Positions 17,535 to 26,880 of a DNA stretch of 64,000 nt are shown piece after piece (the first letter of the stretch is position 1; every line of letters starts with the position of its first letter). The notes beneath the pieces were generated by a model, which saw only the letters and a list, made by a program, of their open reading frames with translations, ran no database searches and was not told the DNA's origin. The DNA comes from Bacillus salacetis (GTDB lineage Bacteria; Bacillota; Bacilli; Bacillales; Bacillaceae_B): contig NZ_QXIR01000001.1 of assembly GCF_003581585.1 (NCBI RefSeq), positions 248,001 to 312,000 on the forward strand, read 5' to 3'. The position numbers and the translations under genes are program-made.

Positions 17535-19067
17535 GTGCTTAAGAATAGACAGCAAAAAGAGAAAGAAAAAACGCAGTGTTCCGGTTTGACTTTTTCACTC
17601 GATGAAAACGCAGAGAAGCTGCAGGAAACGTTCAATTATCCATGCAACCAGGATCTTTCGGTCAGGCCTTTCACTATTTCTGCTTTTGACAGGAAAGCTA
17701 TTCTCTATTTTGTCAACGGGATGAGCGACAGCCAGCTGATCGAGAAAGAACTGCTTCCGCAATTGATTTCTCCCTTTCCGAATCAAAATAAGGAAGACCA
17801 TTTAAATCTCGATTTTTTTGCTAATTCCGTTCCCATAAAGGATATTAAAGAGGATTGTCAGTTTAACAGTATCGTTTCCAACCTCTTGATGGGTGATTCT
17901 GTACTTCTCGTTGATGGTGAAGATAAAGCCTACCTATTCGGAACAGCGAGTTTTGAAAAAAGAGGCGTGGAAAAATCTGAAGATGAAGCTGTTTTAAAAG
18001 GCCCGAAAGAAGCGTTCATCGAGTCCATCGCAGTGAATATCTCCCTGGTCAGGAAACAATTGCGTTCAACTGAACTGGTGACAGAATACGTGACTGTCGG
18101 GGATAAAGGTCTGAGCAAGGTGGCTCTAATGTATTTAAACGACGTTGCCAATCCAAATCTACTTGAAAAAATAAAAAAACGGCTTAAACAAATCAAGTCT
18201 GATGAGGTGCAAAACCTGGGTCTCCTTGAACAGCACATTGAAGAGCGCCCCTATTCATTGGTCCCTACCGTTTTATATACGGAAAGACCGGATAGGGCAG
18301 TTAGTTTCATCAATGAAGGGCATATTGTCCTGCTGATGGACAGTTCACCAAGCAGCCTCGTCCTACCTGTCACGTTTTGGTCCTTTTTCCATACCTCTGA
18401 AGATTATTACTCAAGATGGCCATACGGAAACTTCACAAGGTTTCTGCGTCTGATGGCGATTTTCATTACCATCATGACACCTGCCACTTATATTGCTGTA
18501 ACCAATTATCATATCGAGATGCTCCCGACCGATCTCGTACTGGCCATCTCCTCTACTCGGGAGGAAGTCCCATTTCCCGCCATCTTTGAAGTGATAATGC
18601 TACTTATTGCCTTTGAACTGATTAGGGAGGGCGGCGTAAGAGTGCCAAGTCCTATAGGCCCGACAATCGGGATCGTCGGCGCCTTGATTTTGGGGCAGGC
18701 TGCTGTTGAAGCCAACATTATCAGTCCGATTCTTGTCATCGTCATTGCGATCACCGGACTTGCATCTTTTGCAATACCAAACCTATCGTTCAGCTACATG
18801 ATTCGGCTGTCGACCTATATCTTTCTTTTGTTTGGCAGTCTTTGGGGGTTCCTCGGAATCGGCATCTGCATCACCATGTGTATCGGGTACTTAACGACAT
18901 TGACATCCTTTGATGTACCCTTTCTTTCACCGATGGCACCGCATTATCCTTCTTCAAAGGACCTTGTCATCCGTCCGCCGATCTGGAAGCAATGGCTGCG
19001 ACCGTTAAATGTTTTTCCGCTTGAAGAAGAGAAAATGAAAAAGCCGAAAGGAGAAAACAGCGAATGA
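17535..19067 (+). CDS. GerA-family spore germinant receptor subunit A
   Basis: A 510-residue GerA/SpoVAF-type protein: a large soluble N-terminal domain (to ~290), then about five membrane segments (from the FLRLMAIFITIMTP block on) and a short basic cytoplasmic tail. A-subunits sit in the spore inner membrane with B and C subunits and sense nutrients. The GTG at 17535 was chosen because GGAGGTGG precedes it by six bases; the ATG eight codons earlier would put that site inside the gene. First gene of a four-gene operon. No convincing sigma-G promoter was found upstream. Confidence 0.93.
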   Translation: MLKNRQQKEKEKTQCSGLTFSLDENAEKLQETFNYPCNQDLSVRPFTISAFDRKAILYFVNGMSDSQLIEKELLPQLISPFPNQNKEDHLNLDFFANSVPIKDIKEDCQFNSIVSNLLMGDSVLLVDGEDKAYLFGTASFEKRGVEKSEDEAVLKGPKEAFIESIAVNISLVRKQLRSTELVTEYVTVGDKGLSKVALMYLNDVANPNLLEKIKKRLKQIKSDEVQNLGLLEQHIEERPYSLVPTVLYTERPDRAVSFINEGHIVLLMDSSPSSLVLPVTFWSFFHTSEDYYSRWPYGNFTRFLRLMAIFITIMTPATYIAVTNYHIEMLPTDLVLAISSTREEVPFPAIFEVIMLLIAFELIREGGVRVPSPIGPTIGIVGALILGQAAVEANIISPILVIVIAITGLASFAIPNLSFSYMIRLSTYIFLLFGSLWGFLGIGICITMCIGYLTTLTSFDVPFLSPMAPHYPSSKDLVIRPPIWKQWLRPLNVFPLEEEKMKKPKGENSE

Positions 19068-20161
19068 TCTCTCCTCAGGATAGAAAGCTTGGCACCCGGG
19101 AATTGTTCGCAATGATCACCATTACCCTGGGCATTAAGTTCACTGATATGACCGCCACACTTCTATACAAGGAGACAGCCCAGGCAGCTTGGGTCATTCC
19201 ACTCATATCCGGACTTATCATGATCATACCGCTCATTTGCATTCTCATTCTGGTCAAGCATTATGAAGACAAAAACATTATTGACATCACCTATAGGATT
19301 ACAGGGAAATTTTTCGGTTTCATCATCGGGATGCTTCTATTCCTGATTGCCTTTTCCGCAACAATTGTGGACAGCAGAAGCTACGTGGATATCATCAACA
19401 CAATGTACTTCCCTTCCACCAGCACGATCCACCTTTACTTTGTTCTCATAGTATCGAGTTATTTCCTTGCCAACCGCGGGCTGCTGGCAATCGGAAGAAC
19501 TGCCTGGATCACCTTCCCATATATCAAAGTATCATTGTTTTTCATCGTGATCCTATTATGGAGTGAGCTTCATTTCGGATATATTTTCCCTATAGCGGGA
19601 TACGGTTTAAAGGAAGTAGCTGCCCGGAGTGTGAGTTATGCCTCCATCACCAGCGACCTGCTGTTTTTTTCGATTCTCTATCCTTTTTTCAGGAACTATA
19701 AAACATTTAAAAAAGCCACCCTGTTTGGCCTTGCTGTATCCACTCTGGAATTAATGGTTTTCTTTGCCGTCTACATCATGTACTTCGATTACCCATCAAT
19801 CGAATATATTGCCTATCCTTTTCATGAAATATCCAGGATGGTGACCTTTGGAAGATATGTGTCTCATATAGAAGCACTGTTTTTTGCTTTTTGGAGTGTG
19901 GCCAGCTTGATCCGGTTTGCCATTTACCTATATATTTCAACAGCCTTTTTTGCTTATACTGCTAAAATCAAAGAGTTTGAACCGTTGATTCTCCCCTTTG
20001 CGATTCTGGCAATCATGTTAGGGCTTATGCCGGAAAATGTGGTCCAAAATGTGCTGATCTTAAGGAGCAACATCATCCTGACAATAACCTCCATCATGTT
20101 GTTCATGATCCCGGTCACGCTCCTGATTGTTGCAAAACTGCGAGGTGAATTTAAAAAATGA
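19064..20161 (+). CDS. GerB-family spore germination permease subunit
   Basis: A 365-residue APC-superfamily-like membrane protein with about ten transmembrane segments, matching the B subunits of germinant receptors, which bind the germinant in B. subtilis GerAB. It starts MISPQDRKLGTRELF, typical of the family, and overlaps the A-subunit stop by 4 bp (ATGA). The ligand cannot be predicted from sequence alone. Confidence 0.93.
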   Translation: MISPQDRKLGTRELFAMITITLGIKFTDMTATLLYKETAQAAWVIPLISGLIMIIPLICILILVKHYEDKNIIDITYRITGKFFGFIIGMLLFLIAFSATIVDSRSYVDIINTMYFPSTSTIHLYFVLIVSSYFLANRGLLAIGRTAWITFPYIKVSLFFIVILLWSELHFGYIFPIAGYGLKEVAARSVSYASITSDLLFFSILYPFFRNYKTFKKATLFGLAVSTLELMVFFAVYIMYFDYPSIEYIAYPFHEISRMVTFGRYVSHIEALFFAFWSVASLIRFAIYLYISTAFFAYTAKIKEFEPLILPFAILAIMLGLMPENVVQNVLILRSNIILTITSIMLFMIPVTLLIVAKLRGEFKK

Positions 20162-21384
20162 GACTGCTGCTGTTGCTGGCATCCTGCTTGATTATACTGA
20201 CAGGCTGTGCCGACAAAATCGAACTGGAAGAAGAAGGATTTGTTCTTGTCATAGGTGTCGACTTGCCGGAAAATGATGAACCCGGGCTCGACATTACGTA
20301 CCAGCTGGCCGACCCGCAGGCGGGGAGTCCAGGCAGCCAGCCGGGTTCTCAGGAATACAAAACTATTACGATCAGGATGCCGGACCTGATCTCTTCCCGT
20401 GACATGCTGAATGTAGGGGAAACACGAAATATCAATTTCTACCATACCAAAGCTATCATTGTAAGTGAAAGATTTGCGAAATCTGATAAATTTCTGGAAG
20501 GCATTGGTGCTTTGGGAAGGGATCCTGAGGTGAGAAGGGATATGATCCTCCTTGTTTCCAAAGAAAGAGCCGATGAATATCTGCGGAACAATAAGCCGGC
20601 ATTCGAAGCCAGTCCTCACAAATTCTATGATTTCATTTCAAGGAGATGGGAGACGAATGCGTTAGTCCCGAAAGCAGACCTTCAGCAGATCCTCCATGAC
20701 ATTGAGGCAGATTCCGGTTTGGCCATGGCAACCTATACTACATCGAAAGAGATTGAACCCGATACCAAAAAGAATGAAGATGATTATCTGCCGGGTGAAC
20801 TATATAAAAAAGGAGGAACCCCGGTGCACATCATCGGAAGCGCCGCAATCCGCGACGGGAAAATGGTTGGAGCTTTGACTGGTGAAGAAGTCCGGATCAT
20901 GACCATTCTGAATGCAGGTTTGAATCCCCAGGACATTGCATTCACGTTCCCGGATCCCATAATGGAGGAGTTCCGGATCACCGGTCAGGCGACAAATACC
21001 AAAACGACTGTGGATGTGGATGTCAGCAAACCTCAGCCTGTCATCACGGTGGACGCTTGGCTGGAAATAAGAGTTCTATCGATTCCAAGTATGGTCAATT
21101 ACGTAGAGGACCTTTCTAAACAAGAACTACTGGACAAATACATGGAAAAACGATTCGAATCACTTGCTGGGGATTTTGTGAGAAAGACACAAGAGGAATT
21201 GAAGGCAGAAGCTTTCGATTGGTCGCTGACCGCAAGGAGAAAGTTTTTCACGCTCCAGCAATATCAGGAATATGACTGGATGAAGTCCTACCCTGATGCG
21301 GATGTAAAGGTGAACATGCATGTGAAGCTGGAAGGCTTCGGAAAACTGCTCAGGCCCCGAAACAAGAAAATGATTACTGACTGA
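20158..21384 (+). CDS. Ger(x)C-family germinant receptor lipoprotein
   Basis: A 408-residue C subunit: signal peptide MRLLLLLASCLIILTG ending at lipobox LTGC (Cys ~17), then the three-domain Ger(x)C architecture. It is attached by diacylglycerol to the outer face of the spore inner membrane and is needed for receptor function. It overlaps the B subunit by 4 bp, so A, B and C form one translationally coupled unit. Confidence 0.93.
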   Translation: MRLLLLLASCLIILTGCADKIELEEEGFVLVIGVDLPENDEPGLDITYQLADPQAGSPGSQPGSQEYKTITIRMPDLISSRDMLNVGETRNINFYHTKAIIVSERFAKSDKFLEGIGALGRDPEVRRDMILLVSKERADEYLRNNKPAFEASPHKFYDFISRRWETNALVPKADLQQILHDIEADSGLAMATYTTSKEIEPDTKKNEDDYLPGELYKKGGTPVHIIGSAAIRDGKMVGALTGEEVRIMTILNAGLNPQDIAFTFPDPIMEEFRITGQATNTKTTVDVDVSKPQPVITVDAWLEIRVLSIPSMVNYVEDLSKQELLDKYMEKRFESLAGDFVRKTQEELKAEAFDWSLTARRKFFTLQQYQEYDWMKSYPDADVKVNMHVKLEGFGKLLRPRNKKMITD

Positions 21385-21397
21385 TGGTGGTGACAGG

Positions 21398-21568
21398 ATG
21401 TTTTGGTTTACCCTTGTATTGTGCTCGTATCTAGCCTACTATTCCATTCGGTATGCACGGCTGATTTGGAAGGACAAAAATAAATTGGGAGCCCTGATGG
21501 TTTGCCTCGTTGCAGGATTACTAGGGATCATGCCTTTTATTGATTTCTGGCTCTTTCAGGACAAATAA
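21398..21568 (+). CDS. Small two-helix membrane protein, candidate germinant receptor D subunit
   Basis: A 56-residue ORF 13 bp after the C-subunit stop, with GGTGGTG five bases before ATG 21398. It has two hydrophobic helices (about 2-18 and 31-52) joined by a basic loop (RYARLIWKDKNK). Known D subunits of Bacillus germinant receptors (such as GerKD and GerUD) are small two-helix proteins encoded in or beside ger operons that modulate receptor activity. Identity here rests on size, topology and position, not on sequence similarity I can verify. It ends just before an R1 repeat. Confidence 0.75.
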   Translation: MFWFTLVLCSYLAYYSIRYARLIWKDKNKLGALMVCLVAGLLGIMPFIDFWLFQDK

Positions 21569-21571
21569 ATA

Positions 21572-21764
21572 GGCTGTTTTCGCATATTTTGTTGCTATCG
21601 GAAAAATCCCAGGTGCCGGATTTTTCCCCTGTATACAAAGGTTTTACTCTCGAAAAAAAAACGAGCAGCTCTTTTCTTTCCTGCTCACAGGGGTTTTCCC
21701 GATGATTTACCAGGATATTAGTTGAAATTCATATTGAATAGCAACAAAGTTTACGAAAAGAGCC
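21572..21764. repeat. Best-preserved R1 dispersed element
   Basis: A 193 bp element whose first 27 bp and last 27 bp are inverted repeats with 23 matches. Left end begins GGCTGTTTTCGCAT, right end finishes ACGAAAAGAGCC. Inside are a CCGGATTTTTCCCCTG block and GAGCAGCTCTTTTCTTTCC. It has no ORF, so it would be non-autonomous. Confidence 0.88.
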
Positions 21765-21765
21765 A

Positions 21766-21801
21766 ATAAAAAAACCGCTGAAAAATCCTTTCAGCGGTTT
21801 T
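21766..21801 (-). terminator. Rho-independent terminator of the M23 peptidase gene
   Basis: On the minus strand AAACCGCTGA pairs with TCAGCGGTTT and is followed by TTTTTATTGG. Confidence 0.85.
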
Positions 21802-21808
21802 GCAGTCT

Positions 21809-23167
21809 TTACATATTGATATATTTACGCGGGTTAACAGAGTTTGATTTTGCTGCATTCCAAGGGCCTTGGTGCAATTCAAAATGCAAATGCTGCCCGA
21901 AGGAATATCCTGTGTTCCCCATTGTTCCGATTCTTGAGCCTTTTTCAACAAACTGTCCATTGCCTACCATTGATGCTGACATATGGGCATATACAGTCGT
22001 GAACGTTTTGCCGCCTATGGAATGTGTCATATAAACAACATTACCATAGCTTGAGCTGTATTCGCTTCTGATGACATAGCCATCTGCAGCAGCTACGATC
22101 GGCACACTTCCGCCGGCTGCAATATCTGTTCCATAGTGGAAACGAGGTTTTCCATTCAACATATCATATCCGTATTCAGTCGTAATATACCCTGAAGCAG
22201 GTCTTGTCCATCTTCCTTCAGAGACTGCAGGTGTCGATTGGACCGGTGCTGCAGAAGCATTGCTGTTTCCGCCTGAGGATTTCTGAGCTGCTTGTTGGGC
22301 AGCCTGCCTCTCGGCTTCAGCTTTACGCTGTGCTTCAAGCTGTTTTTGGCGCTCAATTTCTTTTTGGCGTGCAAGCTCGGCTAAACGCGCCTGCTCGGCT
22401 TGGATCTGGCCGCCGATTCTCTTTTCGAGTTCTTCAAGCTCATTAGCATGTGCCACAAGTTCTGTCTTCTCTGTTTTCAGCTGTGCCTGCTCGGCTTCAA
22501 GCTCTTTGAAAAGAGCATTCTTTTGTCCTTTTTGACTGTCGAGGTCTTTCTTGAGAATGACAAGGTTCGCTTTGTCATCTTCCAGCTTGGCAAGCTTGTC
22601 CTCTACTTCAGCCTGCTTCTTTTCTAATTCTGCCTGATCAGCTTTCTGCTCATCAATGATTTTTTTATCTGCGCTGACTATTGCATTTACTGCAGTGATG
22701 CGGTTGATGAAGTCACCGAAGCTCTCTGCGCCAAGGAGCACATCCATATAGCTTGCAGATCCGCCTTTTTCCTGCATGGAACGTGCGCGTTCTTTAAGAA
22801 GTTCATTACGCTCAGCAATTTTCTTCTTAAGTTCTTCAATTTCACCTTTCAGCTTTTCGATTTCTGCATTTGTCTTTTCAATCTCAGCTGTTTTCTCTTT
22901 AATATTCTCTTCCGTATCGCGGATCTTTGTATCTAAAGCGGCAATTTCAGCTTTGATTTTTTCCTGGCGTGAAACATTATCACTGATTTCACTTGTCTTT
23001 TCATCGATTTTGGAGTTGACGTCCTCTTTCTTGCTTTGCACTTCTTCCTGTTTACTCTTCAGTTCATTAACGGAAGAATGAGCGCTGGCTGTTACCCCCA
23101 TAGTTTGAAGACTTCCGATTGTTAGTGTTGCGGCAATTGATAAAGTAACTAATGTTTTCCTTTTCAA
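21809..23167 (-). CDS. Coiled-coil M23 peptidoglycan endopeptidase linked to FtsEX
   Basis: A 452-residue secreted cell-wall hydrolase. Signal peptide (to ~29, ASAHS), two long coiled-coil stretches (about 35-120 and 165-290), an Ala/Gln-rich linker, then a LytM/M23 domain with intact zinc ligands: HYGTD (~342), AHM and HLHFE (~425). It lies 32 bp after ftsX. In B. subtilis FtsEX activates CwlO, which has similar coiled coils but an NlpC/P60 catalytic domain encoded elsewhere; here a catalytically complete M23 enzyme occupies the ftsEX locus, as EnvC/PcsB-type partners do. Start is TTG 23167 with AAAGGAG eight bases upstream. Confidence 0.9.
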   Translation of the reverse strand: MKRKTLVTLSIAATLTIGSLQTMGVTASAHSSVNELKSKQEEVQSKKEDVNSKIDEKTSEISDNVSRQEKIKAEIAALDTKIRDTEENIKEKTAEIEKTNAEIEKLKGEIEELKKKIAERNELLKERARSMQEKGGSASYMDVLLGAESFGDFINRITAVNAIVSADKKIIDEQKADQAELEKKQAEVEDKLAKLEDDKANLVILKKDLDSQKGQKNALFKELEAEQAQLKTEKTELVAHANELEELEKRIGGQIQAEQARLAELARQKEIERQKQLEAQRKAEAERQAAQQAAQKSSGGNSNASAAPVQSTPAVSEGRWTRPASGYITTEYGYDMLNGKPRFHYGTDIAAGGSVPIVAAADGYVIRSEYSSSYGNVVYMTHSIGGKTFTTVYAHMSASMVGNGQFVEKGSRIGTMGNTGYSFGQHLHFELHQGPWNAAKSNSVNPRKYINM

Positions 23168-23199
23168 GCGACATGCTCCTTTCGGCTTCTATCAACCTA

Positions 23200-24084
23200 T
23201 TAAACTTTCAAAAACTTTCTGACGGACATAAAGCTACCCCAAGCCCCGATCAGGCATCCCATAAGGATGATCAGGATGTTTACTTGATAAATGAACGGGG
23301 TATATTCAAGTATCTGCATAAAGCTCGTTCGCAACTTTGGTTCAATGTACTGATAAGCATAATAATAACCCGTAGATACTATTGCTATCGGAATGATAGA
23401 GCCGAGGATCCCCAGCCATAATCCTTCTAAGATGAACGGCCAGCGTACAAACCAGTTTGTAGCACCGACTAGTTTCATAATTTCAATCTCTTTCCTGCGG
23501 GCAACGATTGTGATCTTAATTGTATTGGAGATTAAGAACATTGCCGTGAAGAGCAGTCCGATTATCAATACCAAACCAACATTGCGACTCATCTGCAGGA
23601 AGCTGAATAGCCTTTCGATCTTGGCTTCCCCGTAAAGTGCATCATTAACATTTTCATACCCTTTTATTTCATTGGCGATCCGCTTGGTATCCAATGGATC
23701 ATCCGCTTTTACTACAAAGACATCGTATAAAGGATTTTCTTGTTCAAACAGACGAAAATCTTCCCCCATATCTTCCATCAAGTTACGCAGTTCATCTTCT
23801 TTGGAGGAAAACTCAATACTTTCAATTCCATTTATTTGTTCAATCTTCGTTTGCATTTCTTCAATTTGCGGTTGTTCAGTACCCAGTTCCACGAGAACCC
23901 GGACCTCTACATCTTTCTCTATATCCGTGGCAATCTTATTCATATTGAGCATCAGAACTACGAATACACCGACAAGAAGCAATGTTACTGTAACGGCACT
24001 CACTGATGCAAAAGTCATCCAGCCGTTTCTTCCAAGGCTCTTCAAACTTTCCCGAAAATGTCTTCCTAATGTTCTAGGCTTCAT
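23200..24084 (-). CDS. ftsX: Cell division ABC transporter permease FtsX
   Basis: A 294-residue permease-like protein with the FtsX topology: one N-terminal membrane helix (~20-42), a large external loop (~45-165, the part that contacts wall hydrolases) and three C-terminal helices. It starts MKPRTLGRHFRESLKSLGRNGWM, nearly identical to family N-termini. ATG 24084 overlaps the end of ftsE by 11 bp. With FtsE it transmits ATP-driven conformational change across the membrane to control a peptidoglycan hydrolase, probably the adjacent M23 protein. Confidence 0.95.
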   Translation of the reverse strand: MKPRTLGRHFRESLKSLGRNGWMTFASVSAVTVTLLLVGVFVVLMLNMNKIATDIEKDVEVRVLVELGTEQPQIEEMQTKIEQINGIESIEFSSKEDELRNLMEDMGEDFRLFEQENPLYDVFVVKADDPLDTKRIANEIKGYENVNDALYGEAKIERLFSFLQMSRNVGLVLIIGLLFTAMFLISNTIKITIVARRKEIEIMKLVGATNWFVRWPFILEGLWLGILGSIIPIAIVSTGYYYAYQYIEPKLRTSFMQILEYTPFIYQVNILIILMGCLIGAWGSFMSVRKFLKV

Positions 24085-24760
24085 AACCGTAGTCACCTCG
24101 CTGTTCATCCCTGACGATTCTGCCGTTTTCTATGGCAATTACACGGTGTTTGATTGTGTTGACGATTTCCCGGTTATGTGTGGCCATCACCACGGTAGTT
24201 CCCTGTGTGTTGATTTCTTCAAAAACATTCATGATTTCCCAGGATGTTTCAGGGTCAAGGTTTCCTGTGGGCTCATCTGCTATGATGACTTTCGGCTTGT
24301 TCACAATGGAACGCGCCAGTGAAACCCTTTGCTGTTCCCCTCCTGATAATTCATCCGGGAACATTCTGGCTTTGTGCTTCAGCTTTACCAGATCAAGGAC
24401 TTCCATGACTCTTTTTTGGATATTCTTTGGAGATTCCTCAATGACTTCAAGTGCAAAAGCGATATTTTCATAGACTGTAAGGGTCGGAAGAAGTTTGAAA
24501 TCCTGGAATACCACACCGATGTTCCTTCTTAAGTATGGCACCTGCTTGGCCTTCAGCTTGGTCAGGTCAATCCCATTGACAGTGACTTCACCCCTGGTCG
24601 CTTTCTCTTCCCTGTACATCATCTTGATGAAGGTAGATTTCCCAGCACCGCTTGGGCCTACGACATAAACGAATTCACCTTGTTTTATATGTATATCGAA
24701 TCCGTTTGCCGCCATTATCCCGTTCGGATACTGTTTATATACGTCTTTCATTTTAATCAT
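24074..24760 (-). CDS. ftsE: Cell division ATP-binding protein FtsE
   Basis: A 228-residue ABC ATPase, the same length as in B. subtilis. Walker A GPSGAGKST (~36), signature LSGGEQQR (~138), Walker B VIIADEPTG. ATG 24760 follows GGGTGG; an upstream in-frame start eight codons earlier contains that site. Upstream, 620 bp are free of genes. Confidence 0.96.
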   Translation of the reverse strand: MIKMKDVYKQYPNGIMAANGFDIHIKQGEFVYVVGPSGAGKSTFIKMMYREEKATRGEVTVNGIDLTKLKAKQVPYLRRNIGVVFQDFKLLPTLTVYENIAFALEVIEESPKNIQKRVMEVLDLVKLKHKARMFPDELSGGEQQRVSLARSIVNKPKVIIADEPTGNLDPETSWEIMNVFEEINTQGTTVVMATHNREIVNTIKHRVIAIENGRIVRDEQRGDYGYEA

Positions 24761-25352
24761 TTTTTTACCACCCAAGTTAAACATTTATAGTGTTCGATCG
24801 AAGATGTCTTATTTCCAGGTCTTAAGTGACTTATGTGTTATAGAGATAGAAGATATTGTTGAAAAAACTCGAAATTAATAACTTACTAAAAGTATTATAA
24901 CATCATTACCAAGGAAGTTAAGGATAATTTATATTACATTTTGGTATCAAAACGAAAAGAAAATAGCATAATTTTCCTTATTAAAGCATAGTTGTATATG
25001 TTAAGTCCGGGAGAAAAGGATCATATTATTATAGAAGGATAATAGGAAAAAGAGCTTAGTGTCGAAAAATGCATGGGCAAAGACTCCTTTCCGGGATTGT
25101 CGAAAAGTCATTTAAGGAGTTTTGTTATAGAAGTGTAACGATACAAAACTTTAAGGGTTTTAAGAGTTTGTTACAGAAGAGGATTGATCTGACCTTGCCT
25201 CTTGGATTATTTCATCGGCTTGAATTCATAAGATCCAGGGTATTATTTGGGTTTGCAGCTTTTTCTGTTTGGCAGATAGGATTTCTACTGAAATATGAAT
25301 TCTTGTAAATACTATTAAATAGGAACAAAGTTTTCATAATAGCCTTTTACAA
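24761..25352. other. Gene-poor stretch with a decayed R1 remnant
   Basis: This AT-rich stretch should contain the ftsE promoter. Its right end (AATAGGAACAAAGTTTTCAT then AATAGCC at ~25320-25344) resembles an R1 terminus. A 79-codon frame at 25069-25308 lacks a ribosome site and looks fortuitous. Confidence 0.45.
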
Positions 25353-25380
25353 ACAAAAAAAGAAAGTCCGAAGACTCTCT
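25353..25380 (-). terminator. Rho-independent terminator of cccB
   Basis: On the minus strand AGAGAGTC-TTCG-GACTTTCT is followed by TTTTTTTG. Confidence 0.8.
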
Positions 25381-25381
25381 T

Positions 25382-25726
25382 TTACTTTTTCTCCGCCAGC
25401 CATTCTGCGACTGCATCGGCTTCTTCACCTTCAATGATGTTCTCCGGCATAGCGCCTGGTCCATTTTGGATGACAGCCAGGATTTCATCTTTGCTTAACT
25501 CAGAACCGATTTTGCTCAATGCAGGACCCATTCCGCCTGACAGGTCGCCGCCATGGCAGCTGGAGCATTTTTGATTGACGATTTTTTCAGGATCGATTTC
25601 CGTTCCTGCTGCACTTTCAGCAGCATCCTGCGGGTTGTTTGCATCACTCGCTTCGTCAGAAGCATTGCTGCAGCCGGCAAAAACAAGTGATGAAGTCAGC
25701 AGGATACCCAATAAACTCTTTTTCAT
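25382..25726 (-). CDS. cccB: Lipid-anchored cytochrome c-551 (CccB)
   Basis: A 114-residue lipoprotein cytochrome. Signal peptide [18 protein letters not shown] with the lipobox cysteine at residue 19 (AGC), an acidic Ala/Asp linker, then a heme c domain with CSSCH (~54-58) and an axial methionine in GAMPENI. It carries electrons on the outer membrane surface to terminal oxidases. ATG 25726 has GGGAGGAATCGC upstream. Its position between ftsE and prfB matches B. subtilis. Confidence 0.93.
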   Translation of the reverse strand: MKKSLLGILLTSSLVFAGCSNASDEASDANNPQDAAESAAGTEIDPEKIVNQKCSSCHGGDLSGGMGPALSKIGSELSKDEILAVIQNGPGAMPENIIEGEEADAVAEWLAEKK

Positions 25727-25785
25727 TGCGATTCCTCCCAGAATGAAAAATAATGCGTTTCCTCTCATTCCTTATTATACCAGGA

Positions 25786-26661
25786 TCAGACCCGTTTAAA
25801 ACCTTCTCCAAGTACCTCCGAAGCATCCATAGTCACCACAAATGCAGACGGGTCAATGCTTTTGACCAGTTGTTTCAATCTTGTGAACTCACGCTGATCG
25901 ACGACACACATAAGAATTGGGCGCTCGTCGTCCGTGTATCCGCCGTATGCTGATAGTTTTGTCACACCGCGGTCAATTTTATTCAGGACACCTTCGCGGA
26001 TTTCTTCCTGGCGGTTGGTAATGATCATAGCCATTTTGGAACGGCCGAAGCCAACCTGTACCAGGTCGATGGTCTTGCTTGTCACGTAAAGCCCGATCAA
26101 CGCATATAGACCTCTTTCAATATCGAAAACGATGGCAGCCGATAAGACGATCATGCCGTCGATGATGGCTACGCAGGTGCCAAGGGATAACCCTGAATAT
26201 TTGTTGATGATCTGGGCGGCAAGGTCGGTCCCTCCCGTTGATGCTTTTCCTCTAAAAACGATTCCAAGTCCAAGCCCGACTCCGATACCGCCGAAAAGTG
26301 CGCCAAGGAGCGGATCCATGGACCATGCTTCCCAATCTTCCGTCAAAAACACTACCAGCGGAAGGAATATTGTTCCGAGTGCCGTTTTGAACCCAAACTG
26401 AAAGCCCAGGAAAATCAGGCCTGCTATGAATAGCGGAACGTTGAAGGCCCACTGGACGTAAGCCGGCTTCCAGTCAAACACCGCTTTGGTGATTGTGGAA
26501 ATCCCGCTCACTCCGCCGGATGCTACTTCATTCGGGAGTAAAAATACATTGAAGGCGATCCCGACAATCGCCGATCCAACGAGTACATATACATATTCCA
26601 AAAACTTATTCAGCCCCGGGTTTTGCTGTGCCCCGCGGCGTCTTCTGTCCTTCTTTCCCAT
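25786..26661 (-). CDS. yvjA: YitT/DUF161 family membrane protein (YvjA)
   Basis: A 291-residue protein with about five membrane segments (25-180) of the YitT/DUF161 type and a C-terminal soluble DUF2179 domain (~215-285, ending around SIDPSAFVVTMDASEVLGEGF). The family is widespread in Firmicutes and uncharacterised. Its location between cccB and prfB matches yvjA. AGGAGATCTGACAGGG precedes the ATG. Confidence 0.88.
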   Translation of the reverse strand: MGKKDRRRRGAQQNPGLNKFLEYVYVLVGSAIVGIAFNVFLLPNEVASGGVSGISTITKAVFDWKPAYVQWAFNVPLFIAGLIFLGFQFGFKTALGTIFLPLVVFLTEDWEAWSMDPLLGALFGGIGVGLGLGIVFRGKASTGGTDLAAQIINKYSGLSLGTCVAIIDGMIVLSAAIVFDIERGLYALIGLYVTSKTIDLVQVGFGRSKMAMIITNRQEEIREGVLNKIDRGVTKLSAYGGYTDDERPILMCVVDQREFTRLKQLVKSIDPSAFVVTMDASEVLGEGFKRV

Positions 26662-26728
26662 CCCTGTCAGATCTCCTTTGATGTATTGAATATTAGTATG
26701 GCCAACAACCGGAATTTCATAGGTGCGC

Positions 26729-26787
26729 GGCGCTTTACCGCTTTAAAGCGCCGGGGGACAGTCCCCTGTTACTTTAAAGTACTAAAG
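26729..26787. repeat. REP-like palindrome (family R2)
   Basis: Core CGGGGGACAGTCCCC with flanks CGCTTTACCGCTTTAAAG and CTTTAAAGTACTAAAG. Confidence 0.8.
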
Positions 26788-26880
26788 CAGCCACCTTTCC
26801 TGGAATTCCTGTGTCGGCCTTCGTCCTTTAATGAACAGCCTTTGAGAGTATAGCATGAGGGATGAATGCTGTAAATATTG

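Noticed and set aside
21572-21764. Insertion sequence
   Set aside because: The element has inverted ends but no transposase ORF, so it is at most non-autonomous.
25069-25308. 79-codon ORF in the ftsE-cccB gap
   Set aside because: No ribosome site, atypical composition, and part of a decayed repeat region.
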